Below, in pieces: positions 8,159 to 15,889 of a stretch of DNA of 48,160 nucleotides (positions within the stretch are counted from its first letter, which is position 1; every line of letters starts with the position of its first letter). The DNA lies in the NCBI GenBank assembly GCA_014860565.1, contig JACZJN010000025.1, forward strand, positions 1 through 48,160, in the 5' to 3' direction. The translations under genes were made by a program, and so were the position numbers. Below the pieces are notes generated by a model. The model searched no databases. It saw only the letters and a program-made list of their open reading frames with translations, and was not told where the DNA came from. Origin of the DNA: Bacteroidota bacterium. Lineage in GTDB: Bacteria; Bacteroidota; Ignavibacteria; SZUA-365.

Positions 8159-9216
8159 TGCATCGCCTCCAGAGGCGGTCGGACTTCGCTGCGCGGCGCG
8201 CGAAACAGCACGGTGAGTCCGGCGATACTGGGAAGAAAAATGTTGATGGCGAAGAGAAGCAGGGATGCGTTGAATGCCGCCGCGGCGAGTATCCCCGCAT
8301 GCCCGAGCACAAAGACACTCGCGCCCTCGCGGATGCCGAGTTCGCCGATGGTCACTGGCGGGATCACGGTCTTGAGAAGCATGATCGTGCTGATGCCGGT
8401 CAACGCAGTCAGTGTATCAACCGGACCAAATGCCGAAAGCAGAAGAAAGAACTGCAGAAGAAACGTGAGGTAGAACAGCAGCGAAAGCAGCAGCAGTGCG
8501 CGCAGGAGCGGCGCATCGAGCCCACGCAGCAACCTGCGAATATCGCCGATCCGGCGGCGAAGAAACCCGTCGTGCCGGGTACTATTCGCTGCGTCAGCGG
8601 CCGGATCCGTTCGCGGGACGGCTGCACGCCAGCGGAAGCGAAGAAACACAGCTGCGGAGATCACGATTCCGAGCAGAATCGCCGTCAGGATAACGGGATT
8701 CATGAACGGATGTCGCCAGCAGAACAGTAGCAATCCACAACAACCGACGAGCACGGTCACGGCCATTGTCGCCAGCTTGTCCACCGCGGTCAGCCCAACA
8801 AGCGTCATTCGATCCGTCGCGGTGAGGACCCCCTTCTCGTCCCTGCCGTTGGTTGCAGCTGCAGTCCGCGGATTCCGGTTGCGAATTCCCGCGGCACGTC
8901 CGCCGAATTCCCCGATGCGTGCCGGAGTAACGATGCCGAGGGTGAAGCCCAACAGCAGCGAAGAGCTCACATCGCCCGGCGAGACAAAAGGGAAGCGGCT
9001 GCGCACGAGCAGCCGCCATTTTTGATACTGAAAGAAGAGGTTGATGGGAAGCAGCAGGACCGCCGCGGTAATCAAAAGCGGATTCGCACGCGCAAGGACC
9101 GATGCAATCGCGTTGCCCTCAAGGGACTTCATCAGAAATGCTATCAGCACGGCGGCCAGCAGCAGTTTCCCTGCCCAGGGCGCCCAGCGGCGTATTTCCT
9201 CGCGCCGCAGCTGCAT
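8155..9216 (-). CDS. Lysylphosphatidylglycerol synthetase TM-region / YbhN-like flippase family protein
   Basis: A 353-aa polytopic membrane protein of the UPF0104/LPG_synthase_TM family. It starts with a basic cytoplasmic N-terminus, then multiple helices. Family-typical segments include TLGIVTPARIGEFGGRA (early loop) and TVIPPVTIGELGIREGA (late loop, the conserved G-E-L-G-x-R-E motif). Members without the soluble MprF synthetase domain often accompany glycosyltransferases and are inferred lipid or glycolipid flippases. Its TGA and ATG junctions interlock with both neighbours (1 bp with DUF4837, 4 bp with GT2), so it is part of the same operon. Confidence 0.85.
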   Translation of the reverse strand: MQLRREEIRRWAPWAGKLLLAAVLIAFLMKSLEGNAIASVLARANPLLITAAVLLLPINLFFQYQKWRLLVRSRFPFVSPGDVSSSLLLGFTLGIVTPARIGEFGGRAAGIRNRNPRTAAATNGRDEKGVLTATDRMTLVGLTAVDKLATMAVTVLVGCCGLLLFCWRHPFMNPVILTAILLGIVISAAVFLRFRWRAAVPRTDPAADAANSTRHDGFLRRRIGDIRRLLRGLDAPLLRALLLLSLLFYLTFLLQFFLLLSAFGPVDTLTALTGISTIMLLKTVIPPVTIGELGIREGASVFVLGHAGILAAAAFNASLLLFAINIFLPSIAGLTVLFRAPRSEVRPPLEAMQ

Positions 9217-10292
9217 CAGGACGATGCTTGCGTGCCTTTTGGCGCTGCGGTTCGCATGGATTTCATCACCATATCGATATCCTGAATCAGCTTCTTCTTT
9301 TCATAGCGCGGCGCGAAAATGGAGCCCTCGATGAAATAGATGCGCTTCTGCGCTTCGTCGTAAAAAAGATAGCTGATGAAGGGACCGCCCATGCTGTAAT
9401 CGCTCATGCGCCAGAGTCCTTTCATTCGGATGGCGAAGCGATTGAGAAAATTCACTTCGTCGTACTGAAGGAAATTCGCCGTATCGATGACGACCCAGGC
9501 AGCGTCATCGTAGGTGCGATAGAGGCCCTCGGTCAGGCGATTGCGTGTCTCGAAAGCGAACTCGTTGGTCAACAACGCCGTGTTCGTGGTATCGATCCAG
9601 TGCACCATCAGCCAACGTTCCGTTTCCTTGGGTGCCTGCCTGCGCAGCAGTACGGTGTTTATCTCACTGCTGTCCTTGGCGATAAACCAGCTCTTGATGA
9701 GAGTGAACGAAAAGCCATGCTCATCGAGCAGCTTTTCCTCGATATCGTTTTCGCGCGGAAGATTGCGCAAGCGTGCAAGCTCGCGTTCGTCCCACGCCTG
9801 TTTGAAATAGTACTCAAGCTGCTGTGCGTTCGCGGCCATGAAATCGCGCAAATCCTGCATCGATTTTCCGGTCAGGTGCACGACAGTCTGTCCGCGATAC
9901 CACAGATCCCTTTTCACGAACACATGCTCCTCGCCCTTGTTCACCAGTTCCCGAACAGAGGAATCGAGCGCGGTGCGCATGTACTCACCCATGCGTCCCG
10001 TGGCGTCGAGAGGCGCGACGATAAGGATATTGCGGTCGCGTTTGTGATTGAGGAGTTCCGCCAGGTCATAACGCTGCCAGGTGAACCAGGTCTCCGGCTG
10101 CGGAGTAAAGAAAGGCTGTCCGAAAGAATTCTCGATAACGTCTGCGAGATCTTCGTAGTCGCTGCTGTCAGCGATAATTGTGATGACGTCGTTTTCCCCG
10201 ATGGCCTCGGGTTTGGTGTCAAGCCCGCAGGACGTTACGCCCAGCAGCAGCGCGGCGAGAACGACGGAAATGCGGATTGTCATGTCAGCCAT
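9216..10292 (-). CDS. DUF4837 family lipoprotein
   Basis: A 358-aa protein resembling DUF4837, an uncharacterised family of Bacteroidota/Chlorobiota. The signal ends with a lipobox-like LLGVTSC, so the mature protein is probably lipidated on Cys. Characteristic stretches: EAIGENDVITIIADSSDYED, NSFGQPFFTPQPETWF, KRDRNILIVAPLD and a C-terminal YFIEGSIFAPRYEKKK. No catalytic motif is evident. The start may be ATG 10292 (8-bp overlap with the upstream gene) or ATG 10283. It shares one base with the following flippase-like gene start. Position between a polyprenol-kinase-like gene and a flippase suggests an envelope-lipid role, by inference only. Confidence 0.85.
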   Translation of the reverse strand: MADMTIRISVVLAALLLGVTSCGLDTKPEAIGENDVITIIADSSDYEDLADVIENSFGQPFFTPQPETWFTWQRYDLAELLNHKRDRNILIVAPLDATGRMGEYMRTALDSSVRELVNKGEEHVFVKRDLWYRGQTVVHLTGKSMQDLRDFMAANAQQLEYYFKQAWDERELARLRNLPRENDIEEKLLDEHGFSFTLIKSWFIAKDSSEINTVLLRRQAPKETERWLMVHWIDTTNTALLTNEFAFETRNRLTEGLYRTYDDAAWVVIDTANFLQYDEVNFLNRFAIRMKGLWRMSDYSMGGPFISYLFYDEAQKRIYFIEGSIFAPRYEKKKLIQDIDMVMKSMRTAAPKGTQASS

Positions 10293-10962
10293 CCAGAAGG
10301 TAAATGTTCAGTTCCGGGAGAAATACGAGATACATCAGCCACAGCGCGGCGCCGATGGCGATGGGAATGGCAAAATTGTCGTCGATGATGTCGAAGGAAA
10401 ACACTTCGGCCAGCGCCCCGACAACCGCCGCCACGATGGCGACCAGGTATTCCACAAAAAGATGTTGCACCTTTGGCGTGAACAGAATCACGATGGCGGC
10501 GGAAATCACGAAAGCCGAGGATCCGGCCAGCGTTTTGTCGTTGAATTTCTTTGTCCCGAAGCGCCGTCCGACCAATGCGGCGGTGGTATCGGAGATGATC
10601 AGAATGGTAAATGCGGTAATGGTGATGAGCTTGGGAAACACCAGCACGCAGACCGCCGCGGAAATGAGCACCCAGCTCGCTCCGTTGAGTGTCTTCTTCT
10701 TCAGCGTCTTCTCATGCGGTCGCAGCATGCGGCCGAACACTTTGTTGTACAGCTTGAACGTCGGCTGGTGATACGAACGCAGAACGTCGGCCACGACGAA
10801 AACCAGCGCCAGCGGTATGATCAACGCGAGCATGAGTTCCTTCGACAGGAAATAGTACGCGACAGGAATGGAGAGCGACATCATGTGAATGCCCTTCCGT
10901 ATCAGCTCATACTGAAACGAGACATGATGGCTGCTGGCGGTAGCCGCTTGCGGTTCGCTCAT
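10285..10962 (-). CDS. Polyprenol/dolichol kinase-like (CTP-dependent SEC59/VTE5 family) membrane protein
   Basis: A 225-aa protein with about six to seven hydrophobic helices. The segment [15 protein letters not shown] (122-136) followed by KTLAGSSAF (143-151) is the CTP-binding signature of the dolichol kinase / phytol kinase / Dgk1 group, related to CdsA cytidylyltransferases. The expected reaction is CTP-dependent phosphorylation of a polyprenol, phytol or diacylglycerol at the inner membrane. The N-terminal [12 protein letters not shown] matches the conserved ELxRKxxH start of the family. It overlaps ftsH by 4 bp (ATGA). Substrate cannot be told from sequence. Confidence 0.85.
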   Translation of the reverse strand: MSEPQAATASSHHVSFQYELIRKGIHMMSLSIPVAYYFLSKELMLALIIPLALVFVVADVLRSYHQPTFKLYNKVFGRMLRPHEKTLKKKTLNGASWVLISAAVCVLVFPKLITITAFTILIISDTTAALVGRRFGTKKFNDKTLAGSSAFVISAAIVILFTPKVQHLFVEYLVAIVAAVVGALAEVFSFDIIDDNFAIPIAIGAALWLMYLVFLPELNIYLLDG

Positions 10963-13112
10963 GCGCCCTCGCCCGATGTCGTTTCCTTTCCTTCCTGACG
11001 CTTAATTTCCTCGACGGCCTTGCGGATTTTGTCTGCCCGCTCCTGGTCAATGCGCAGGCGCTCCTCGCCCTCGCGGCGGACGTCGTCATCACCATTCGAG
11101 GATATCTTCTTCGGAGGCAAATCCTCGCCGCGCAGGATCGCGTCGATTTCCTCGCTGTCAAGAATTTCGCGCTCCAGCAGAGCGTCGCTGAGCCGGTCGA
11201 GCGTTTCACGGTGCTCGAGCAGCAGCTCTTCGGCTCGGTTCATGCCGTGCAGCACGATCACGCGCACCGCCTCATCGATGGCGATGGCGGTCTTTTCACT
11301 GTAATCACGATGCTGGGAAATTTCACGGCCCAGGAAAATCTCCTCCTGCTTTGCACCGAAGGTGAGCGGGCCGAGTTCGCTCATGCCCCATTCGCAAACC
11401 ATCTTCCGTGCCAGTGATGTCGCGCGTTCAATATCGTTGCCGGCGCCGGTGGTGAGCTGTCCGAAAATCAGCAGCTCCGCCGCACGTCCGCCCATCGCAT
11501 AGGCGATCATCGCTTCGAGATATGGCTTGGAATAGGTGTGTTTCTCGTCGATGGGGAGATACGTCGTCACGCCAAGCGCCCGCCCGCGGGGAATGATGGT
11601 GACCTTGTGCACGGGATCGGCTTCGGGAATCATCTTCGCGACCAGCACGTGGCCGGCTTCGTGATAGGCGGTCATCCGCTTCTCGGCATCGGATATGATG
11701 AGGCTCTTGCGCTCCATGCCCATCATGATCTTGTCCTTGGCTTCCTCGAAATCACGCATCGTCACGGCTTTCATATTGCGGCGCGCCGCGTAAAGGGCGG
11801 CTTCGTTGACGAGATTGGCGAGATCTGCGCCGGCCAGACCCGGCGTGCCCTTGGCCAGAATTTCGATGTCGACATCAGGGTCGAGTGGGATTTTACGCGT
11901 ATGCACCTTGAGAATGCCGAGGCGCCCCTTCACGTCGGGACGATCGACGACGATCTGGCGGTCGAAGCGGCCGGGACGAAGCAGTGCCGGATCAAGGACG
12001 TCGGGACGGTTCGTCGCGGCGATGATGATCACGGTGTTGCCCTGCTCGAAGCCGTCCATCTCAACCAGAAGCTGATTGAGTGTCTGTTCGCGCTCGTCGT
12101 GGCCGCCGCCGAGTCCGGCGCCGCGCTGGCGGCCGACCGCGTCGATCTCATCGATGAACACGATGCACGGGGAATTTTTCTTGGCGTTTTCGAAAAGGTC
12201 TCGTACGCGGCTGGCGCCGACACCCACGAACATCTCCACGAATTCCGCACCGGAGATGGAGAAGAACGGCACGCCCGCCTCACCGGCCACGGCACGCGCG
12301 AGCAGCGTCTTGCCGGTTCCCGGCGGACCGAGCAACAGCACCCCGCGCGGGATCTTTCCGCCGAGCCGCTGGAACTTGTCCGGCTCCTTCAGAAATTCGA
12401 TGACTTCCTGCAACTCGTATTTCGCCTCGTCGGCGCCCGCGACATCGGAGAAATTGACCCGAATGGAATTTTCATTGATCATCTTCGCACGGCTCTTCCC
12501 GAAAGAAAAGAGTCCCTTCTGTCCGCCGCCGGCGCCGGCCTGCATGCGGCGCATGAAGAACAGCCAGACGCCGATGATGAGAATCCAGGGGAGGAAGCCG
12601 ATCAGCGTCTGCGTCCACAGCGAATCCTTTTCCTCGAAGCTGACTTCGATACCGCGCTCGATCCATTCGCGCTGGATTTCTGCGTCCACCGCGCCAAGTG
12701 TGACGACGAACTCGGCGGATTCCTTCGCTGCTTTCGCGTCCTTGTCCTTCAGCGGGATGCTCGTATTCAATGTCCCGTGGAGTTCGTAGTCGTTGAAATT
12801 CGACTTCTTCACAACGGCCTTGAGGATTTTCACCTCCGTGTCGTCAAGCGTCTTGACCTGGCCGGTCAGCAGTTTCTGATACTCGGAATAGGTAATGGAC
12901 GGTACTTCACTCTTCGGATTGAACATCGAAATCGCGGCAAACACGAGCACCAGCACGAGCAGCCAGGTGAGAATCACCTTGGAATACCGTGTCCAATTGT
13001 TTTCGTCGGGCGGTCGGGGGGCCTGCTTGTTGTCGCGTTTCGGTGACGGACGCGGACCGCCCTCGTTGTCGTTGCCGGCCATATGCCAGCTGGGGGTTCT
13101 GAATTCCTGCAT
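10959..13112 (-). CDS. ftsH: ATP-dependent zinc metalloprotease FtsH
   Basis: A 717-aa membrane-anchored AAA+ protease that degrades misfolded and regulatory membrane proteins. Order: charged N-terminus, TM1 (about 46-62), periplasmic domain, TM2 (about 168-187), AAA domain with Walker A GPPGTGKT (262-269), Walker B FIDEID (319-324) and second region of homology [17 protein letters not shown], then the peptidase zinc site HEAGH (484-488). The C-terminal tail is acidic/basic and Glu/Arg-rich. ATG 13112 lacks a good Shine-Dalgarno, and Met11 (13082) is an alternative. It is 25 bp after hpt and overlaps the kinase-like gene, keeping the tilS-hpt-ftsH order seen in many bacteria. Confidence 0.97.
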   Translation of the reverse strand: MQEFRTPSWHMAGNDNEGGPRPSPKRDNKQAPRPPDENNWTRYSKVILTWLLVLVLVFAAISMFNPKSEVPSITYSEYQKLLTGQVKTLDDTEVKILKAVVKKSNFNDYELHGTLNTSIPLKDKDAKAAKESAEFVVTLGAVDAEIQREWIERGIEVSFEEKDSLWTQTLIGFLPWILIIGVWLFFMRRMQAGAGGGQKGLFSFGKSRAKMINENSIRVNFSDVAGADEAKYELQEVIEFLKEPDKFQRLGGKIPRGVLLLGPPGTGKTLLARAVAGEAGVPFFSISGAEFVEMFVGVGASRVRDLFENAKKNSPCIVFIDEIDAVGRQRGAGLGGGHDEREQTLNQLLVEMDGFEQGNTVIIIAATNRPDVLDPALLRPGRFDRQIVVDRPDVKGRLGILKVHTRKIPLDPDVDIEILAKGTPGLAGADLANLVNEAALYAARRNMKAVTMRDFEEAKDKIMMGMERKSLIISDAEKRMTAYHEAGHVLVAKMIPEADPVHKVTIIPRGRALGVTTYLPIDEKHTYSKPYLEAMIAYAMGGRAAELLIFGQLTTGAGNDIERATSLARKMVCEWGMSELGPLTFGAKQEEIFLGREISQHRDYSEKTAIAIDEAVRVIVLHGMNRAEELLLEHRETLDRLSDALLEREILDSEEIDAILRGEDLPPKKISSNGDDDVRREGEERLRIDQERADKIRKAVEEIKRQEGKETTSGEGA

Positions 13113-13137
13113 GGAGTGCTATAAAGATGAAGGTATG

Positions 13138-13719
13138 TTATTCGTTTCCGGAACTTCCGTTGCCGTCGAGGATGTAGATCGCCGGCAGGTTGCGCGCTTT
13201 TTGCGCGTAATCGAGTCCGAATCCGACCACAAACTGCGGCGGAATCTCGAATCCGACATAATCGAGTTTGTGGGCGATTTTCGTGCTCGCGGGTTTATGC
13301 AACAATGTAACAATTTTCAGTGAAGCGGGGTTCTTTTTTTCAATCCACTTCTTCATGAATTCAATGGAATAGCCCGTATCGACGATATCCTCTACCAGTA
13401 CGATATGCCGCCCCTCGACCTCGCAGTTGAGATCCTTGACGAGTTCGACCTGTCCCGATGAGATTTTCCGTTCGCCATAGCTGGAGAGTTTGAGAAAATC
13501 CACTTCGAGGTCGATGGTGACATGGCGCACCAGATCCGCAAAGAACATGAATGCACCGTTGAGCACACAGATGAAAATCGGTGTATGGCCATCCAGATCC
13601 GCGCTGATTTGCGCGGCGAGCTCGCGAATGCGGTCCTGCAGACGGTCAACGAGAATGTACGGGACAAAGCGGTCGCCATTGATTTCGATGCTGGGGGGGA
13701 TGGATACATTAGATGTCAT
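13138..13719 (-). CDS. hpt: Hypoxanthine phosphoribosyltransferase
   Basis: A 193-aa purine salvage enzyme that makes IMP/GMP from hypoxanthine/guanine and PRPP. The PRPP-binding loop VLVEDIVDTGYS (107-118), ICVLNGAFMFFADL, and LSSYGERKISSG match the HPRT family. ATG 13719 is chosen because this gives the normal family length; the frame continues upstream inside tilS. The start overlaps the end of tilS by 11 bp, so the genes are likely coupled. A C-terminal VVGFGLDYAQKARNLPAIYILD segment is typical. Confidence 0.96.
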   Translation of the reverse strand: MTSNVSIPPSIEINGDRFVPYILVDRLQDRIRELAAQISADLDGHTPIFICVLNGAFMFFADLVRHVTIDLEVDFLKLSSYGERKISSGQVELVKDLNCEVEGRHIVLVEDIVDTGYSIEFMKKWIEKKNPASLKIVTLLHKPASTKIAHKLDYVGFEIPPQFVVGFGLDYAQKARNLPAIYILDGNGSSGNE

Positions 13720-15121
13720 GTGTCGCTCTGTCGTTAGTGAGAAATCGAAGGCGTCCGACGTGCCTTGTCTCGGGCCGGACGGCCGCGTGCTGTGCGAGCC
13801 GTACACCACAGACCCAGATGATGCCGTGTTCTCCGGTGAGAACCGGGATGCGCCGCCGTCGTGCAAGAACATATCCGCCGTCAGCAAGGAAATCACCCAC
13901 CGTTTTTTCACGCCCGAAGCCCAGGGGCTCGAAACGGTCAGCTTCAGTCCAAGGTCGCAACCGCCAGCGAGCACCCGCCGCATCGAGGTCGATCAGCTCT
14001 TCAGTGGGATCGGACGAGAATGCGGGCCGATCGCCGCCGAGATCTTCGGCTGTAAACCGCCACGCTCCCCATCGAATGTCACTGGCCGGTTCCACAGCCA
14101 CCGGCGGTGGTGCCGCTTCTTCCTGGAGCAGGCGGAGTCCGGTTTGATCCCGCACGGCAGTGATCCCTTCACGGAGCAATGCCGTGGAACCTGGCTGCGC
14201 ATCCAGAAGCCGCAGCAGGGTGAAGCTCTCTTCGAGTGTCGCTTCCGTCCCGCGCAATTCAAACAGCGTGAAACGGCAAACCATTAATTTCTCAAATTCG
14301 GCGTTGTCATTCAAGGAATTTCCCCGTACCAGAATCGTACCCCCATCGTGGTCGACGCAGCGTCGGACAAGTTCTGCGGTGTGTGCGCGAAGGAACGTGG
14401 CCAGCGATTCGAACAGTCGCGCGCTGTCGCCGACCGCGCCGACCCACCCCGGACCGAGTACGGAGGTGATCTCAGGTGTCACGTGATGCCGCAGGGCGTT
14501 GCGTCGATACTTGTCGCTGTCGTTGGAAGCATCGTGCATCCAGGCAATGTCGCGTGCTTCAGCCCACTCGCGGATTTGCTGCTGCGTGACAGCGAGCAGC
14601 GGACGCGCCACGCGTCCGCGTACCGGACGAATGCCTGCCAGTCCGTCCGGTCCCGCCCCGCGCAGGAAGTGCGCGAGCAGCGTCTCGGCCTGATCGTCGG
14701 CATGGTGCGCGGTGAGGATCACGGAAGCGCCTGCCTCGTTGCACATCTCCTCGAGCGCTTGGTAGCGCAGACGGCGGGCGGTATCCTGCACCGTGGCTCC
14801 CGTGCGCAGGGCTTCCCCCTGCACATCGACATGCCTCGATAGAAATCCCGTGCCGAGCTGCGCGGCAAGATCGCGCACAAAGGCGAGTTCCGCGTCCGCC
14901 TCGGGCCGCAGGCCGTGATGCACCGTGGCCAGTGAGACGCTGCAGTTCCACGCAGCGGCGAGGTTGGCCATGATATGCGCGAGCACGGTGGAATCGCATC
15001 CGCCGCTCGCGGCCACAAGGAAATGCGTCCCCGGCCGATCCGGCGTTCCGGGTGCCAGCAGGCGATGTGCGCGGAGGAATTCCGCGGCCCTGGATTCAAG
15101 ATGGAGACGATCGACGTTCAT
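13709..15121 (-). CDS. tilS: tRNA(Ile)-lysidine synthetase
   Basis: A 470-aa PP-loop ATPase that modifies the anticodon C34 of tRNA-Ile(CAU) to lysidine. The PP-loop is AASGGCDSTVLAH (37-49), followed by VHHGLRPEAD and AHHADDQAETLLAHFLRGAG, which are the conserved N-terminal TilS motifs. The C-terminal part (LRPWTEADRFEPLG, FLADGGYVLARRRRIPVL) is the TilS substrate-binding domain. It lacks nothing obvious. The ATG overlaps the stop of the upstream unknown gene (ATGA), and its end overlaps hpt. Expected to be essential. Confidence 0.95.
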   Translation of the reverse strand: MNVDRLHLESRAAEFLRAHRLLAPGTPDRPGTHFLVAASGGCDSTVLAHIMANLAAAWNCSVSLATVHHGLRPEADAELAFVRDLAAQLGTGFLSRHVDVQGEALRTGATVQDTARRLRYQALEEMCNEAGASVILTAHHADDQAETLLAHFLRGAGPDGLAGIRPVRGRVARPLLAVTQQQIREWAEARDIAWMHDASNDSDKYRRNALRHHVTPEITSVLGPGWVGAVGDSARLFESLATFLRAHTAELVRRCVDHDGGTILVRGNSLNDNAEFEKLMVCRFTLFELRGTEATLEESFTLLRLLDAQPGSTALLREGITAVRDQTGLRLLQEEAAPPPVAVEPASDIRWGAWRFTAEDLGGDRPAFSSDPTEELIDLDAAGARWRLRPWTEADRFEPLGFGREKTVGDFLADGGYVLARRRRIPVLTGEHGIIWVCGVRLAQHAAVRPETRHVGRLRFLTNDRATHDI

Positions 15122-15561
15122 TGCTCCGATCCGGCCGCGCCTTCGTCCTGCATGTAATCGAGTTCGAGATTCTTCAGTGCCGTGAAATCCTCCGCAAGCG
15201 CAAGCAAATTTTTCAACCCGCTCTCGTTGACCTCCAGCGCATGACGCTCGACCATGGTGCGGAAGTCCTCATCCGCGTCAACCACGAAGGCGCTGACCAT
15301 GCCGTGGAAATCGTTGACCGCGCGCGAAAATTCCGGCTCCAGTTTGTCATAGAGTTCGGTTTCCTGTGTCTGGCGTCTGATCGTGATATAGAGGTTGCGC
15401 AAATATTTTCCATGGAAGGCGAGAGCGCCCAGCGCATCCTGCTTCCCGCTGTTCTGTGCATGCTGCATGAATTGGGCAAAGAGCCGCTCGTCGCGCAGAC
15501 CGTCGTTTGCATACTGCTGCAGAAACTCGAGGATCATCTCAACCTGCGGGGAAATCTCCAT
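15118..15561 (-). CDS. Conserved-looking helical protein of unknown function, first gene of the tilS operon
   Basis: A 147-aa, predominantly alpha-helical, acidic protein (MEISPQVEMILEFLQQYAN…) with no signal peptide or transmembrane segment. Regions such as FAQFMQHAQNSGKQDALGALAFHG and LYITIRRQTQETELYDKLEPE suggest a helical bundle. No family recognised. ATG 15561 is the only good start; its stop overlaps the tilS ATG by 4 bp, so it is translated in the same operon and probably heads it. The coupling to tilS argues that it is a real gene. Confidence 0.7.
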   Translation of the reverse strand: MEISPQVEMILEFLQQYANDGLRDERLFAQFMQHAQNSGKQDALGALAFHGKYLRNLYITIRRQTQETELYDKLEPEFSRAVNDFHGMVSAFVVDADEDFRTMVERHALEVNESGLKNLLALAEDFTALKNLELDYMQDEGAAGSEQ

Positions 15562-15889
15562 GTCCGGACCTTTCTTCTATGGTTTATCCTGATAAAGTAC
15601 GAAAAATCGCGCGTTTCCCCTTGAAGGGCGATTTCGAGCCTCGTACTCAAAAGAGAAAATCGCAAACGAACCTGAGGGCGTGCTCCTTCCAATGCGCATG
15701 CGGAGGAACCACAAAGGAATTCCGGTTGTACAAAGAATCTGTGCGTTCGTTTCACACCCGCTCCAATACCTGCAACCCCTTTGATTTTGTTGCATTTCTA
15801 GCGATAAAAAAGTAGTTTGACGTCTTGATGGCACATCAGTCAAGAGCCCTGAGCTTATTCTATCTCTTCAATAGCCTTCGCGGAGTATT
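15562..15889. other. Divergent intergenic region with a candidate leader stem-loop
   Basis: No gene is seen here. An imperfect inverted repeat at 15597-15646 pairs GTACGA…AATCGC with GCGATTT…TCGTAC and has an inner CCCTT/AAGGG. It would sit in the 5' leader of the minus-strand tilS operon. The rest is AT-richer and should contain the promoter of the GH57-like gene, but no exact TAnnTTTG box is found. Confidence 0.4.

Noticed and set aside
11538-13046. 502-codon open frame antisense to ftsH
   Set aside because: Shadow of the AAA+/protease coding sequence.
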